Assembly (NCBI RefSeq): GCF_000633415.1
Contig: NZ_AYMV01000003.1
Coordinates: 25,781-89,780 of the forward strand
Length of the DNA: 64,000 nt
Source: Leucobacter sp. PH1c
Lineage (GTDB): Bacteria; Actinomycetota; Actinomycetes; Actinomycetales; Microbacteriaceae
Direction of reading: 5' to 3'
Part shown: piece by piece, positions 35,232 through 43,878 of the stretch
How positions within the stretch are numbered: position 1 is the first letter of the stretch
How the letters are laid out: every line of letters starts with the position of its first letter
Program-made: the position numbers and the translations under genes
Notes under the pieces: generated by a model
The model's input: only the letters and a program-made list of their open reading frames with translations
Databases searched by the model: none
Told to the model about the DNA's origin: nothing

Positions 35232-36197
35232 ATGATGCGCCGCCGTTCCCTCGCCCTGCTCGCCGCCTCCGCGCTGCTCCTCGCTCCGCTGAGCGCGTGC
35301 GCCGCGCTGCCGGGCTCCTCGGCTCCGGGCGGAGCGCCAGGCAGCGCCACGCTCGACGCGACCCCGCTGCCCGGTGACCTCGGGGGAAGCGGGGATCTCG
35401 GGGGAAGCGGGGATCTCGGGGGAAGCGGCGAGCGGCTGGCCGGCGAGGCGATGAACGCCGATGCGGGGGCCGAGCGCTCCCTCACGCGCAGCGCCGAGCT
35501 CGCGCTCACCGCGGACGACGTCCGCGGCACGGCCGACCGGGCGGTGAAGATCGCGGAGGGCGCGGGCGGCCGGGTCGACTCGCGCACCGAGGACGCCGGA
35601 ACGGGGGCGGGATCGGGCAGCAGCAGCCTCTCCCTCCGGGTGCCCGCGGAGCGCCTCGACGCGACCCTCACGGAGCTCGCCGCGCTCGGTACGGTCGAGC
35701 GGCAGAGCGTCAGCGCCGTCGACGTCACCGCGGAGCACGTCGACCTCACGGCGCGAGTCGAGGCGCTCGAGTCCTCGATCGCGCGGCTCACGCAGCTGAT
35801 GGCCGACGCGAGCACGACGAGCGAGCTCCTCGAAGCCGAGTCCGCGCTCTCCTCCCGGCAGCAGGAGCTCGACGGGCTCCGGGCGCAGCTCACGTGGCTC
35901 GAGGGACAGGTCGATGAGGCGACGATCTGGGTGAGCGTCTCCGCGCCGACGGTGCTCCCGGGCGGCGGTCCCTCGAGCTTCTGGGACGGCGTGCTCGCCG
36001 GCCTGCAGTCGATCGGCGCGGCGGCCTCGGGTGGTCTCGTGCTGCTCGGGATCCTGCTCCCGTGGTTCGTGATCGGCGCGGTGATCGCGGGGGCCGTGCT
36101 GCTGATCGTGCGCGCTGCGCGACGCCGCCGGGCCGACGCGGCGCGGCGACAGTCGGAGGAGGGCCCCGCTCCGGAGGCTACGCCAGAGACGCGCTGA
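35232..36197 (+). CDS. DUF4349 lipoprotein
   Basis: 321 residues from ATG 35232; TAGGGT at 35219-35224 lies 7 nt before it (leaderless). A type II signal with lipobox LSAC places the lipidated Cys at residue 23. Residues about 50-65 are a threefold DLGGSG repeat. The DUF4349 domain follows (SSLSLRVPAERLDATLTELA; VTAEHVDLTARVEALESSIA), with a coiled-coil hairpin and a C-terminal transmembrane helix (about 265-295) ending in a basic, Arg-rich tail. It is anchored at the membrane with its domain outside; function unknown. Its last 20 nt overlap the convergent amine oxidase gene. Confidence 0.88.
   Translation: MMRRRSLALLAASALLLAPLSACAALPGSSAPGGAPGSATLDATPLPGDLGGSGDLGGSGDLGGSGERLAGEAMNADAGAERSLTRSAELALTADDVRGTADRAVKIAEGAGGRVDSRTEDAGTGAGSGSSSLSLRVPAERLDATLTELAALGTVERQSVSAVDVTAEHVDLTARVEALESSIARLTQLMADASTTSELLEAESALSSRQQELDGLRAQLTWLEGQVDEATIWVSVSAPTVLPGGGPSSFWDGVLAGLQSIGAAASGGLVLLGILLPWFVIGAVIAGAVLLIVRAARRRRADAARRQSEEGPAPEATPETR
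35381..35432 (+). repeat. 18-bp tandem repeat encoding DLGGSG
   Basis: GATCTCGGGGGAAGCGGG-type units repeat about three times in frame, giving DLGGSGDLGGSGDLGGSG directly after the lipoprotein linker. The last two units are identical. Likely a flexible linker that can change length by slippage. Confidence 0.85.
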
Positions 36198-37524
36198 TCT
36201 CGGCGAGCGGGATCTCGGTCTCGAGGATCCGCTCGGCCGCGCGGTGCCCCGAACGGAGCGCCGCCGTGACCGTCGCGGGATCCTCCTCCCAGGTGGTCTC
36301 CCCCGCGATGTGCAGCACGCCGCCGATCGGCTCGGCGAGCCGCTCGTGGTCAGCCGGCTCCGCGCCCACCCGGAGGAAGGCGTAGGAGCCGCGCGACCAG
36401 GGGTCGTCCTGCCAGTGCGTGACGTGCGCGTGCACCGGCTCGGGCGTCTCGGCGCCGGTCACCTCGCGGAGCGCGGCGAGCACGGAGGCGACGACCCGCT
36501 CGTCGTCCCACTCGCGGATGGCCCGCGCGCAGGGCCCCGCGGCGAAGGTGAGCAGGGTGGGTTCGCCGCTCATCGCGGTGACGTCGTACCAGGAGTGCCA
36601 CCACTCGCCGGCCGGGCCCTGCCGGCGGATCGCGTACACGTCCGCGTCCCAGAACCGCTCGGGGAACCGCAGGAAGACCTTCTCGAAGGCGTTCATCTCG
36701 AGCCCGGCGAGCGCCGCGGCCTGCGGTGCGGGGAGCGGCGGCTCGATCTCGATCGCACCCGCCTGCAGCACGCCGACGGGAACGGTGAGCACCGCGCGCT
36801 CCGCGGTGAAGCGCTCCGTCCCGGCGGAGACCCGGACCCCGTCGGCGGCCCACTCGATGCGGGTGACGGGGGTCTCGAGGCGCACGTCGAGGCCCGCGGC
36901 GAGCCCGTCAGCGAGCCGGTCGTAGCCGTCAGGGAAGACGACCTCGTCGCCGTCGACCGCGTCGTCGTCGAGACCGTGCGCGTCGAGGTCCGCGATCCAG
37001 GCGCCGTACTGCTCCTCCGTGCGGTGCTGGAGGTACTCGCGCACGCGGGCGGCACGGTCCGGCTGCCAGTCGAGCCGGGCGAGCGTCGCATCCACGGCGT
37101 CCGCATACGAGGCACCCGCGGCGATGCCCGCCACGGTGTCCGCGAGCTCCTCATCGAACGCGGCGACATCGTCGATGAACGCCTCGGCGTCCGCGCCGCT
37201 CAGGCGCGCGCCGTCGGGATCGAAGTACGCGACGGGCCGCCCGCCGGCCTGGAAACTGCCCATTGTGAACTCGAGATCCCGCATCCCGAGCGCGCGGGTG
37301 GCCGCGTGGACCGGGCTGTCGTCGATGCCGTGGATCCAGGATGCGCCGAGGTCGGTGACGCGCCCGCCGAGCCGCTCGGTGTGGAGCCGCCCGCCGATGC
37401 GCTCGCGGGCTTCGAGCACCACGACGCGCCGGCCCGCACGGGCGAGGAGGCGCGCGGCGGTGAGCCCGGCGACGCCGGCGCCCACGACGATGACGTCGCA
37501 GTGCTGCGGGGTGGTGGCTGACAT
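36178..37524 (-). CDS. FAD-dependent flavin amine oxidase
   Basis: 448 residues from ATG 37524 with AGGAGG-type site upstream. The FAD loop is VIVVGAGVAGLTAARLLARA with Glu in VVLEARERIGGRLHTE, followed by LGASWIHGIDDSPVHAATRA. The second FAD segment GVLHIAGETTWEEDPATVTA is near the C-terminus. This is the monoamine/polyamine oxidase family (putrescine oxidase-like). It oxidises a primary or secondary amine to an aldehyde, releasing ammonia or amine and hydrogen peroxide. It is 74 nt downstream of a permease and opposite an aldehyde dehydrogenase, which together form a plausible amine-to-acid route. Confidence 0.92.
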   Translation of the reverse strand: MSATTPQHCDVIVVGAGVAGLTAARLLARAGRRVVVLEARERIGGRLHTERLGGRVTDLGASWIHGIDDSPVHAATRALGMRDLEFTMGSFQAGGRPVAYFDPDGARLSGADAEAFIDDVAAFDEELADTVAGIAAGASYADAVDATLARLDWQPDRAARVREYLQHRTEEQYGAWIADLDAHGLDDDAVDGDEVVFPDGYDRLADGLAAGLDVRLETPVTRIEWAADGVRVSAGTERFTAERAVLTVPVGVLQAGAIEIEPPLPAPQAAALAGLEMNAFEKVFLRFPERFWDADVYAIRRQGPAGEWWHSWYDVTAMSGEPTLLTFAAGPCARAIREWDDERVVASVLAALREVTGAETPEPVHAHVTHWQDDPWSRGSYAFLRVGAEPADHERLAEPIGGVLHIAGETTWEEDPATVTAALRSGHRAAERILETEIPLAEISASLA

Positions 37525-37598
37525 GGGATCCTCCTGCGGGCGGGTCGGGCGAGGTGGGCGGGTCGTGCGGGGTGAGCGGGGAGAACTGGGCGAGCGGC

Positions 37599-39119
37599 TT
37601 ACTCGTCCGGGACGAGCACCTCGGTGTCGCGGTTCAGGCTCTCGCCGCGGAAGAACGGGCGCGAATTGGGGCGCAGCCACCAGAGGGCCATGAGTACGAA
37701 GCCGATGAGGATCGCGCCGACGCCGATCACGAACGCGCCGCCCACGCCGAGCAGCACGGTCTCCCCGTAGTCCTTCGCCCACATGTCGATGGCCGACTGC
37801 ACGAAGGCGTAGCCGAGCATGAGGCCGCCGAGCGCGGGGAGGATCCCGCGCATCCACAGGTTGCGGGCGCTCTCGCGCAGGGTGTCGCGGAAGTACCAGA
37901 CGCACGCGAACGAGGTGATCGCGTAGTAGAGGGCGACTGCGAGGCCCATCGAGGTGAGCGAGTCGGCGAGCATGTCCTCGGAGAGGAGCGACATGCCGAC
38001 GTAGTAGACGATCGCGGCGAGGCCCATCACGGTCGTGGAGAACCACGGGGTCTTGAACTTGGGGTGCAGCTCGGCGAACTTCGCCGGGAGCGCGCGGTAG
38101 ACGGCCATGGAGAGCGTCCCGCGAGCGGTCGGCAGGATCGTCGTCTGCGTCGACGAGGCCGCCGAGAGGAGCACGCCCAGGATCAGGAACCAGCCCCAGG
38201 GCCCGAAGAGGGCGCCGCCGAGCACGGTGAAGACGTCGTCGAGATTCGCCTCGTTCGTGAGCCCGAAGCCCGTGTCGCCGAAGCCCGCGAACATCATGAC
38301 GGCGACCGAGACGCCGACGTACAGCACGATCAGCACGACGATGCTGGAGAGCGCCGCGCGGCCGGGGGTCTTGCGCGGGTTCTTCGTCTCCTCGTTGAGC
38401 GCGAGGCAGGTGTCCCAGCCCCAGTAGATGAAGAGCGCGAGCAGCACGGCCTGCATGAAGCCGGACCACGAGGTGAGCTCTGCGGGGTTGAACCAGTTCC
38501 AGTCGAACGCGACGGAGCCGGCGTTCGAGCCGTCGCCCGCGTGGAGCAGCGCGAGGGCGCCGAAGAGCACCATGGCGAGGATCTGGATCCCGACGAGCAC
38601 CATCTGCAAGCGCTCGCCCATCTGCACGCCGATCGTGCTGATGAACGTCATGATCGCCATGAAGACCACGGAGGTGCCGATCACGATCCCGCGGTTGGCC
38701 GCGAACTCCTCGTTCCCGAGGAGCAACCAGAAGTACTGCCCGGTGATTTCGCCGACGTTGGCGAGCACCATGATCGAGGCCACGGCGACCGCCCACCCGC
38801 CGATCCAGCCCGTGACGGGCCCGAAGGCCTTCGTGCCCCAGACGAACGTCGTGCCGCAGTCGGGCATCGCCCGGTTGAGCTCCTGGTAGGCGAAGGCCGC
38901 GAAGATCATCGGGACGCACGCGACGATGAAGACGAGCGGCGCCTGCGCGCCGACCGCGACGATCACGTAGCCGAGCGTCGCGGCGAGCGAGTAGAGCGGG
39001 GCGGTCGAGGCGAGGCCGATCATCGTCGAGCCGACCACGCCGAGCGCGCCCTCGTTCAGCCCTTTTCCGACGTGGATGTGACCGGTCTCGGTCGCGTTGT
39101 CCAAGGTGTGCTTCGTCAT
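37599..39119 (-). CDS. APC-family permease, probably for amines or amino acids
   Basis: 506 residues with about 12 membrane segments. The N-terminal motif is GVVGSTMIGLASTAPLYSLA; a second is WDTCLALNEETKNPRKTPGR, the helix 6 loop. YQELNRAMPDCGTTFVWGTK is typical of the branch that includes putrescine and ethanolamine permeases. Start ATG 39119 has a GAGAAG site. It is the first gene of a two-gene operon with the amine oxidase, hence likely imports the oxidase substrate. Confidence 0.88.
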   Translation of the reverse strand: MTKHTLDNATETGHIHVGKGLNEGALGVVGSTMIGLASTAPLYSLAATLGYVIVAVGAQAPLVFIVACVPMIFAAFAYQELNRAMPDCGTTFVWGTKAFGPVTGWIGGWAVAVASIMVLANVGEITGQYFWLLLGNEEFAANRGIVIGTSVVFMAIMTFISTIGVQMGERLQMVLVGIQILAMVLFGALALLHAGDGSNAGSVAFDWNWFNPAELTSWSGFMQAVLLALFIYWGWDTCLALNEETKNPRKTPGRAALSSIVVLIVLYVGVSVAVMMFAGFGDTGFGLTNEANLDDVFTVLGGALFGPWGWFLILGVLLSAASSTQTTILPTARGTLSMAVYRALPAKFAELHPKFKTPWFSTTVMGLAAIVYYVGMSLLSEDMLADSLTSMGLAVALYYAITSFACVWYFRDTLRESARNLWMRGILPALGGLMLGYAFVQSAIDMWAKDYGETVLLGVGGAFVIGVGAILIGFVLMALWWLRPNSRPFFRGESLNRDTEVLVPDE

Positions 39120-39484
39120 TGCAGTACTTCTCTCGATTCTGGCTGCGTCGCCAGGCGCTCCATTACGTCACGCGCACAACTCAATGTCGCTGTCATGCAC
39201 ACTGACATTCTTGCACCATCGGGCGGGACTCGCGCGCCACCCCGGTGTTCAGCGGCTGCACAGGCGCCGTTCGGCCAGCGAACCGCCGTCCCGCGATTCT
39301 CGGGCGAGCGCCCGCAAATGCGACGGATTTCGCGGCGAAACGCCCCATACGCTGTCGAAATCCGCAGCATACGCACGCTGGATCCACGTGAAGTCGATGC
39401 GCGCCGCGCTAGTGCGCGGCACCCCGGTGTGGGAGACTGGGGGTTGTCACTATCCCCGACGAGTCACTAAGGAGTGAGTCATTT
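39120..39484. promoter_or_regulatory. Divergent control region, permease / aldehyde dehydrogenase
   Basis: There is no gene in these 365 nt. A nested dyad lies at 39183-39209: outer arms AATGTC/GACATT and inner arms TGTCA-N7-TGACA (39191-39207). It is 64-90 nt upstream of the permease, a candidate operator. The sequence CACCCCGGTGT occurs twice (near 39238 and 39420). Near the other end, GAGTCACT (39461-39468) and AGTGAGTC (39473-39480) can pair at 7 of 8 positions around the Shine-Dalgarno AAGGAG of the dehydrogenase. Confidence 0.5.
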
Positions 39485-40843
39485 ATGGGCACGTTCGCCG
39501 TAATTAACCCGGCTACGGGCGAGACCATCGCCGAGTACCCCGATGCGACCACGGAGGAGATCGAGGCCTCGCTGGCCGCGGCCCAGCAGGCGTACACGGA
39601 GTGGGCACGCACCACGACCGTCGCCGAGCGCGCCGCGCTCGCGAAGCGCGCCGCGGAGCTCTTCGATGAGCGCAAGGACGAGCTCGGCGCCATCATCAAC
39701 CGCGAGATGGGCAAGCCCCTCGAGCAGTCGGTCGGCGAGGCGGAGTTCTCCGGCGCCATCACCGCCGCATTCGCGGACAACGCCGAGAAGTGGCTCGCGG
39801 ACGAGGAGCTCGAGGTCGAGGACGGCCTGAAGACGTTCTTCCGCTTCCAGGGCACCGGCGTGATCCTCGGCATCATGCCGTGGAACTACCCCTACTACCA
39901 GGTCGCGCGCTTCGCCGTGCCGAACCTGATCCTCGGCAACACGATCGTGCTGAAGCACGCTGCGCAGTGCCCCGAGTCGGCGCTCGCGCTTGAGCAGCTG
40001 TTCCTCGACGCCGGCTTCCCGAAGGGCGCCTACGTCAACGTCTTCGCGACGCACGAGCAGATCTCGGACATCATCGCCGACGACCGCATCCAGGGCGTTT
40101 CGCTCACGGGTTCGGAGCGCGCAGGCGCGATCGTCGCCGAGCAGGCGGGCCGCGCACTCAAGAAGTGCGTGCTCGAGCTCGGCGGCTCGGACGTCTTCCT
40201 CGTGCTCGACACGGATGACCTCGACCACGCGGTCGAGCACGCCGTGGGCGGCCGCATGGAGAACACCGGCCAGGCCTGCAACGGCTCGAAGCGCATCGTC
40301 GTCATGGACAAGTACTTCGACGAGTTCACCGAGAAGTTCAAGGCCGCGATCGCCGGTCAGTCCTACGAGGCTGGCGACTTCGGTCCCATGTCCTCCGAGG
40401 CTGCGACGAAGACGCTGACCGCACAGGTGCAGGGCGCGCTCGACCAGGGCGCCGAGGTGCTCGTGGGCGACAACGCTCCCGAGGGCAACCTCTACACCCC
40501 GTCGGTGATCACCAACATCACCCCCGCAATGGACGTGTACAGCCAGGAGCTCTTCGGCCCGGTCGCGCAGCTCTACAAGGTGTCGAGCGACGCCGAGGCG
40601 ATCGCCCTCGCGAACTCCTCGCCCTACGGCCTCGGCTCGGTCGTCATCTGCGACGACCTGGACCGTGCGGAGCAGGTGGGCAACCAGCTCGACGTGGGCA
40701 TGGTGTTCATCGGCGGCGCCGGCCTCGAGGGCGCCGACGTGCCCTTCGGCGGCGTGAAGAAGTCGGGCTACGGGCGTGAGCTCGGCAAGGTCGGCATGCT
40801 CGAGTTCGCGAACAAGAAGCTCTTCCGCTTCGCCGCGAAGTAA
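39485..40843 (+). CDS. Aldehyde dehydrogenase, succinate-semialdehyde type
   Basis: 452 residues, the short SSADH form. The NAD(P) site GVILGIMPWNYPYYQVARFA, the general-base Glu in CVLELGGSDVFLVL (about 230) and the nucleophile Cys265 in NTGQACNGSKR are visible, as is PFGGVKKSGYGRELG near the C-terminus. It oxidises succinate semialdehyde or a related aminoaldehyde to the acid. Next to an amine oxidase and permease it fits the lower part of putrescine/GABA degradation, though no GABA transaminase is adjacent. AAGGAG at 39469-39474 is its ribosome site. Confidence 0.9.
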   Translation: MGTFAVINPATGETIAEYPDATTEEIEASLAAAQQAYTEWARTTTVAERAALAKRAAELFDERKDELGAIINREMGKPLEQSVGEAEFSGAITAAFADNAEKWLADEELEVEDGLKTFFRFQGTGVILGIMPWNYPYYQVARFAVPNLILGNTIVLKHAAQCPESALALEQLFLDAGFPKGAYVNVFATHEQISDIIADDRIQGVSLTGSERAGAIVAEQAGRALKKCVLELGGSDVFLVLDTDDLDHAVEHAVGGRMENTGQACNGSKRIVVMDKYFDEFTEKFKAAIAGQSYEAGDFGPMSSEAATKTLTAQVQGALDQGAEVLVGDNAPEGNLYTPSVITNITPAMDVYSQELFGPVAQLYKVSSDAEAIALANSSPYGLGSVVICDDLDRAEQVGNQLDVGMVFIGGAGLEGADVPFGGVKKSGYGRELGKVGMLEFANKKLFRFAAK

Positions 40844-40897
40844 GCCCTGCGGGGTGCGGAGCTGACGGCGCGTCGGCCCGCACCCCGAAGGCCTCAC

Positions 40898-40939
40898 GCA
40901 GAGGGGCCCGGATCCGATCTCGGATCCGGGCCCCTCTGC
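40898..40939. terminator. Strong bidirectional hairpin
   Basis: A perfect 19-bp stem (40898-40916 with 40921-40939, containing GGGGCCCGGATCCG) closes a 4-nt loop ATCT. It lies between the convergent ends of the aldehyde dehydrogenase and the flavoprotein hydroxylase and can terminate both. Confidence 0.93.
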
Positions 40940-40953
40940 TGTGTCCTGCCGCG

Positions 40954-42858
40954 CTAGCGCGGCAGGAACACGGGCTCGAAGAACGCCCCGACGGCGGCCG
41001 GGTCGCTGAGCGGGAGCACGGCCGACACGTAGTGGTCGGGGCGGACGATGACGACCGCCCCGTCACGACTGATCCCGCGCAGCTCGAAGATGTCCTCCCC
41101 CGGCTTCGCCGCGTAGATCTTCTCGTAGTCGACGAGCTGGAACGGCCCGCTCAGCGGCAGGAACAGCTTCGACACCCGGGAGATATCGACGCCGTGGTGC
41201 TCCTGCTGGAACACGGCCTTCACGTCGAACAGCGCGTCGAGGTCCGCGCCGAGCGGCGTGAAGCGCTGCAGCGGAGACGCCGTGTTCGCGAGCATCCATT
41301 CGGCCCAGCGCTCGAGCTGCGTGCCGTCCGCGTCGGCGAACGCGTAGACGCGGAACCGACCGTCGGCCCGGTGGTGGTGGCCGAGGTGGACGTCGACCGC
41401 GTCGGCGACGCGCGTCGTCCGCACGGACTTGAAGCGCTTGCCGATCGGGAAGCCGCTCGCAAGCGCCTGGTGCTCGGCGTCGCCCGTGAGCATCGACTCC
41501 GTGTACTCCGTCATGAAGCCCGCCGGGAACTCGGCCGTCTGCACGTAGAACTCCTCGAGCTGCGAAGGCGAGTCGAACTCCTCCGGCTTCTTCGCCATGA
41601 GCGTCGACCACTCCTTGTCGAAGTCGATCAGGTTCTTCGCGGTGACGCGGCGCTCATCGGAGTAGGTCTGCAGCAGCGACTCGGGGCTCAGCCCCTCGAG
41701 CACGTAGCCAAGCTTCCAGCCGAGGTTCCACCCGTCCTGCATCGAGACGTTCATGCCCTGCCCGGCCTTCGCGCTGTGCGTGTGGCACGCGTCGCCCATC
41801 AGGAACACGCGCTGTTTCCCGTCGGGAGCGGTCTCGGCGTCGTCGAACCGGTCCGTGAGGCGGTGGGCAACCTCGTAGACGCTGTGCCAAGGCACGTTGC
41901 GCACGTCGAGGGTGTACGGGCTGAGGATCGCGTTCGCCTGCGCGATCACGTCCTCGAGCGGGGTGTTGCGCACCTGGCCGCCGTCGTGCTCGTCGGTCTC
42001 GCCGAGGTCGACGTAGATGCGGGCGAGGTGGTTGCCCTCGCGCGGAATGTGGAGGATCGAGCCGGCCTCCGAGTGGATGATGCACTTCTTCCGGAAGTCG
42101 GGGAAGTCGGTCACCGCGAGCACGTCCATGACGCCCCACGCGTGGAGCGAGGTGGAGCCCTGGAGCGAGCCGCCGATCGATCGGCGCACCTGCGATCGCG
42201 CGCCGTCAGCGCCGATCACGTACTTCGCGCGGACCACGCGCGTCGGGCCGACGCTCGCGTTGTCGGCCGCCGCGGCGTTGATGCCGGCGCCGCTCTGGCC
42301 GGTGACCTCGCGGAGGGTGACGGCGACGGGGTACTCGCCCTCGCCGACCTCGAGGTCGACGAACTCGTAGCCGTAGTCGATATCGCCGCGCGCCGGGGCG
42401 CGGCGGGCGTACTCGGCGAAGTAGTCGATCACCCGCGCCTGGTTCACAATGAGGTGCGGGAACTCGCTGATCCCGTTCGGATCGTCGTCGGTGTGCCCGG
42501 TGCGCACGATGCGGTTCGGCTGCGCGGGGTCCGCCGACCAGAACGCGGTCTCGGTGATCTGATACGCCTCATCGATGATCGCGTTCGCGAAGCCGAAGGC
42601 CTGGAAGGTCTCGACGCTGCGCGCCTGAATGCCGTCCGCCTGGCCGAGTACGAGGCGTCCGTCGCGGCGCTCGACGACGCGGGTGACGACGTTCGGGAAC
42701 TGCGCGAGCTGGGCGGCGGCGACGATGCCGGCCGGCCCGGAGCCCACGATGAGCACGTCGATCTCGTCGGGGAGCTCGCTCGGCCGATCGAGCCCGACGC
42801 CCGCTGCCGGCTGGACGCGGGGGTCCGTGGAGACGTATCCGTGGTGGTGGAACTGCAC
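40954..42858 (-). CDS. FAD-dependent aromatic hydroxylase (3-hydroxybenzoate 4-monooxygenase/phenol hydroxylase type)
   Basis: 634 residues, the length of MobA and phenol 2-monooxygenase. The ADP-binding loop is DVLIVGSGPAGIVAAAQLAQ (33-52). DG motif: YVIGADGARSQVRRSIGG. The ribityl-binding GD motif is VFLMGDACHTHSAKAGQGMN. The thioredoxin-like C-terminal domain of this subfamily spans about 450-634. It hydroxylates a phenolic ring with NADPH and oxygen; 3-hydroxybenzoate to protocatechuate is the best guess from MEMORY of the family, not proven. It is divergent from an IclR regulator. Confidence 0.87.
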   Translation of the reverse strand: MQFHHHGYVSTDPRVQPAAGVGLDRPSELPDEIDVLIVGSGPAGIVAAAQLAQFPNVVTRVVERRDGRLVLGQADGIQARSVETFQAFGFANAIIDEAYQITETAFWSADPAQPNRIVRTGHTDDDPNGISEFPHLIVNQARVIDYFAEYARRAPARGDIDYGYEFVDLEVGEGEYPVAVTLREVTGQSGAGINAAAADNASVGPTRVVRAKYVIGADGARSQVRRSIGGSLQGSTSLHAWGVMDVLAVTDFPDFRKKCIIHSEAGSILHIPREGNHLARIYVDLGETDEHDGGQVRNTPLEDVIAQANAILSPYTLDVRNVPWHSVYEVAHRLTDRFDDAETAPDGKQRVFLMGDACHTHSAKAGQGMNVSMQDGWNLGWKLGYVLEGLSPESLLQTYSDERRVTAKNLIDFDKEWSTLMAKKPEEFDSPSQLEEFYVQTAEFPAGFMTEYTESMLTGDAEHQALASGFPIGKRFKSVRTTRVADAVDVHLGHHHRADGRFRVYAFADADGTQLERWAEWMLANTASPLQRFTPLGADLDALFDVKAVFQQEHHGVDISRVSKLFLPLSGPFQLVDYEKIYAAKPGEDIFELRGISRDGAVVIVRPDHYVSAVLPLSDPAAVGAFFEPVFLPR

Positions 42859-42892
42859 TGTTTCTCCTCACTTGCCCGACCGAAGCCCGGCC

Positions 42893-42911
42893 GTGTTCAC
42901 CATTTGAACAC
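42893..42911. promoter_or_regulatory. Inverted repeat between hydroxylase and IclR genes
   Basis: GTGTTC (42893-42898) and GAACAC (42906-42911) form a perfect 6-bp dyad with a 7-bp spacer. The direct repeat TTTGAA occurs at 42903-42908 and again at 42916-42921. It starts 35 nt upstream of the hydroxylase, positioned to control it, and is an IclR operator candidate. Confidence 0.6.
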
Positions 42912-42998
42912 GAAGTTTGAATATCGCACAGCTAGGATAAACCGCGGCGCGCGATCGCACAACATGGCACGCACCCAGTATCGGGCCACAATGGAAGC

Positions 42999-43718
42999 AT
43001 GACGACCCCCCGAGAGACCGGCGCGCCGACGGCCGGCTCCCAGACGCTCGCGCGCGGCCTGCGCGCACTCGAACTCCTCGCCGACGCGGAGTCCCCCATC
43101 ACGATCACCGAGCTCGCGGCGGGGCTCGGCGTCCACCGCTCGAACGCGTACCGCATCCTGCGCACGCTCGAGCAGCACCGCTTCGTGGTGCGGGACGCGG
43201 CCGGCCGGATCCGCCTCGGGCCGAAGCTCACGGTTCTCGCCCGCGGCGTCGCCCCCGTGCTCCACACCGCAGCGACCCCGGCCGTGTCCGAGCTCGCGTA
43301 CGCGCTCGGCATGACCGTGTTCGTGACCGTGCTCGACGCGGACGAGGTCGTCACCCTCGTCTCGGTCGAGCCCTCGAACGTGTCCGCGACGATCGCCCGC
43401 AACCCCGGCGTTCGCCACCCCGTCGACCGCGGCGCCCCCGGCCACGCCATCGAGTCGATCCTCACCCCCGCCGAGCGGGCCGCAGCCTTCGGCAACCCCG
43501 AGCCGAGCGCAGCCGCGCTCGAGGCGCGGCGCGATGGCTACGCGATCAGCCGCAACGAGGTGATCGACGGCGTCACCGCGATCGCCGTGCCACTGCGCAT
43601 CGAGGGCGAGCCGCCCGCCGCGCTCGCGGTCGTGCACTTCAACCTCCCCGAGTCGGTCGACGCCGTGGTGACGGCCCTGCAGGCCGCGGCGGATCGCATC
43701 ACGCAGAACTACCGGTAA
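42999..43718 (+). CDS. IclR-family transcriptional regulator
   Basis: 239 residues. Winged helix about 12-72 (SQTLARGLRALELLADAESP; AAGLGVHRSNAYRILRTLEQ); effector domain with GAPGHAIESILTPAERAAAF and EVIDGVTAIAVPL. IclR proteins often control aromatic acid pathways. It is divergent from the hydroxylase and 160 nt upstream of a ThDP enzyme, so both are plausible targets. Confidence 0.92.
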   Translation: MTTPRETGAPTAGSQTLARGLRALELLADAESPITITELAAGLGVHRSNAYRILRTLEQHRFVVRDAAGRIRLGPKLTVLARGVAPVLHTAATPAVSELAYALGMTVFVTVLDADEVVTLVSVEPSNVSATIARNPGVRHPVDRGAPGHAIESILTPAERAAAFGNPEPSAAALEARRDGYAISRNEVIDGVTAIAVPLRIEGEPPAALAVVHFNLPESVDAVVTALQAAADRITQNYR

Positions 43719-43878
43719 CCGCCCGGCCACCCACTAGGATGAATCTGTCCAGCTCGGTCGGCAGTTCTGACCCGGCCGGCTAAGGCGCGCGAAAAAGGGG
43801 CGCTGCTGCAGAGCATCGCTGCTCTCGCGAGACATACACGGTTCCCACCAGTTCGATGCTCTATTGAAGGATCCTGTG

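Noticed and set aside
36178..38919. Amine oxidase extended N-terminally to 913 residues
   Set aside because: The extra part lies opposite the coding frame of the permease gene. ATG 37524 has a good AGGAGG site and begins just before the FAD motif.
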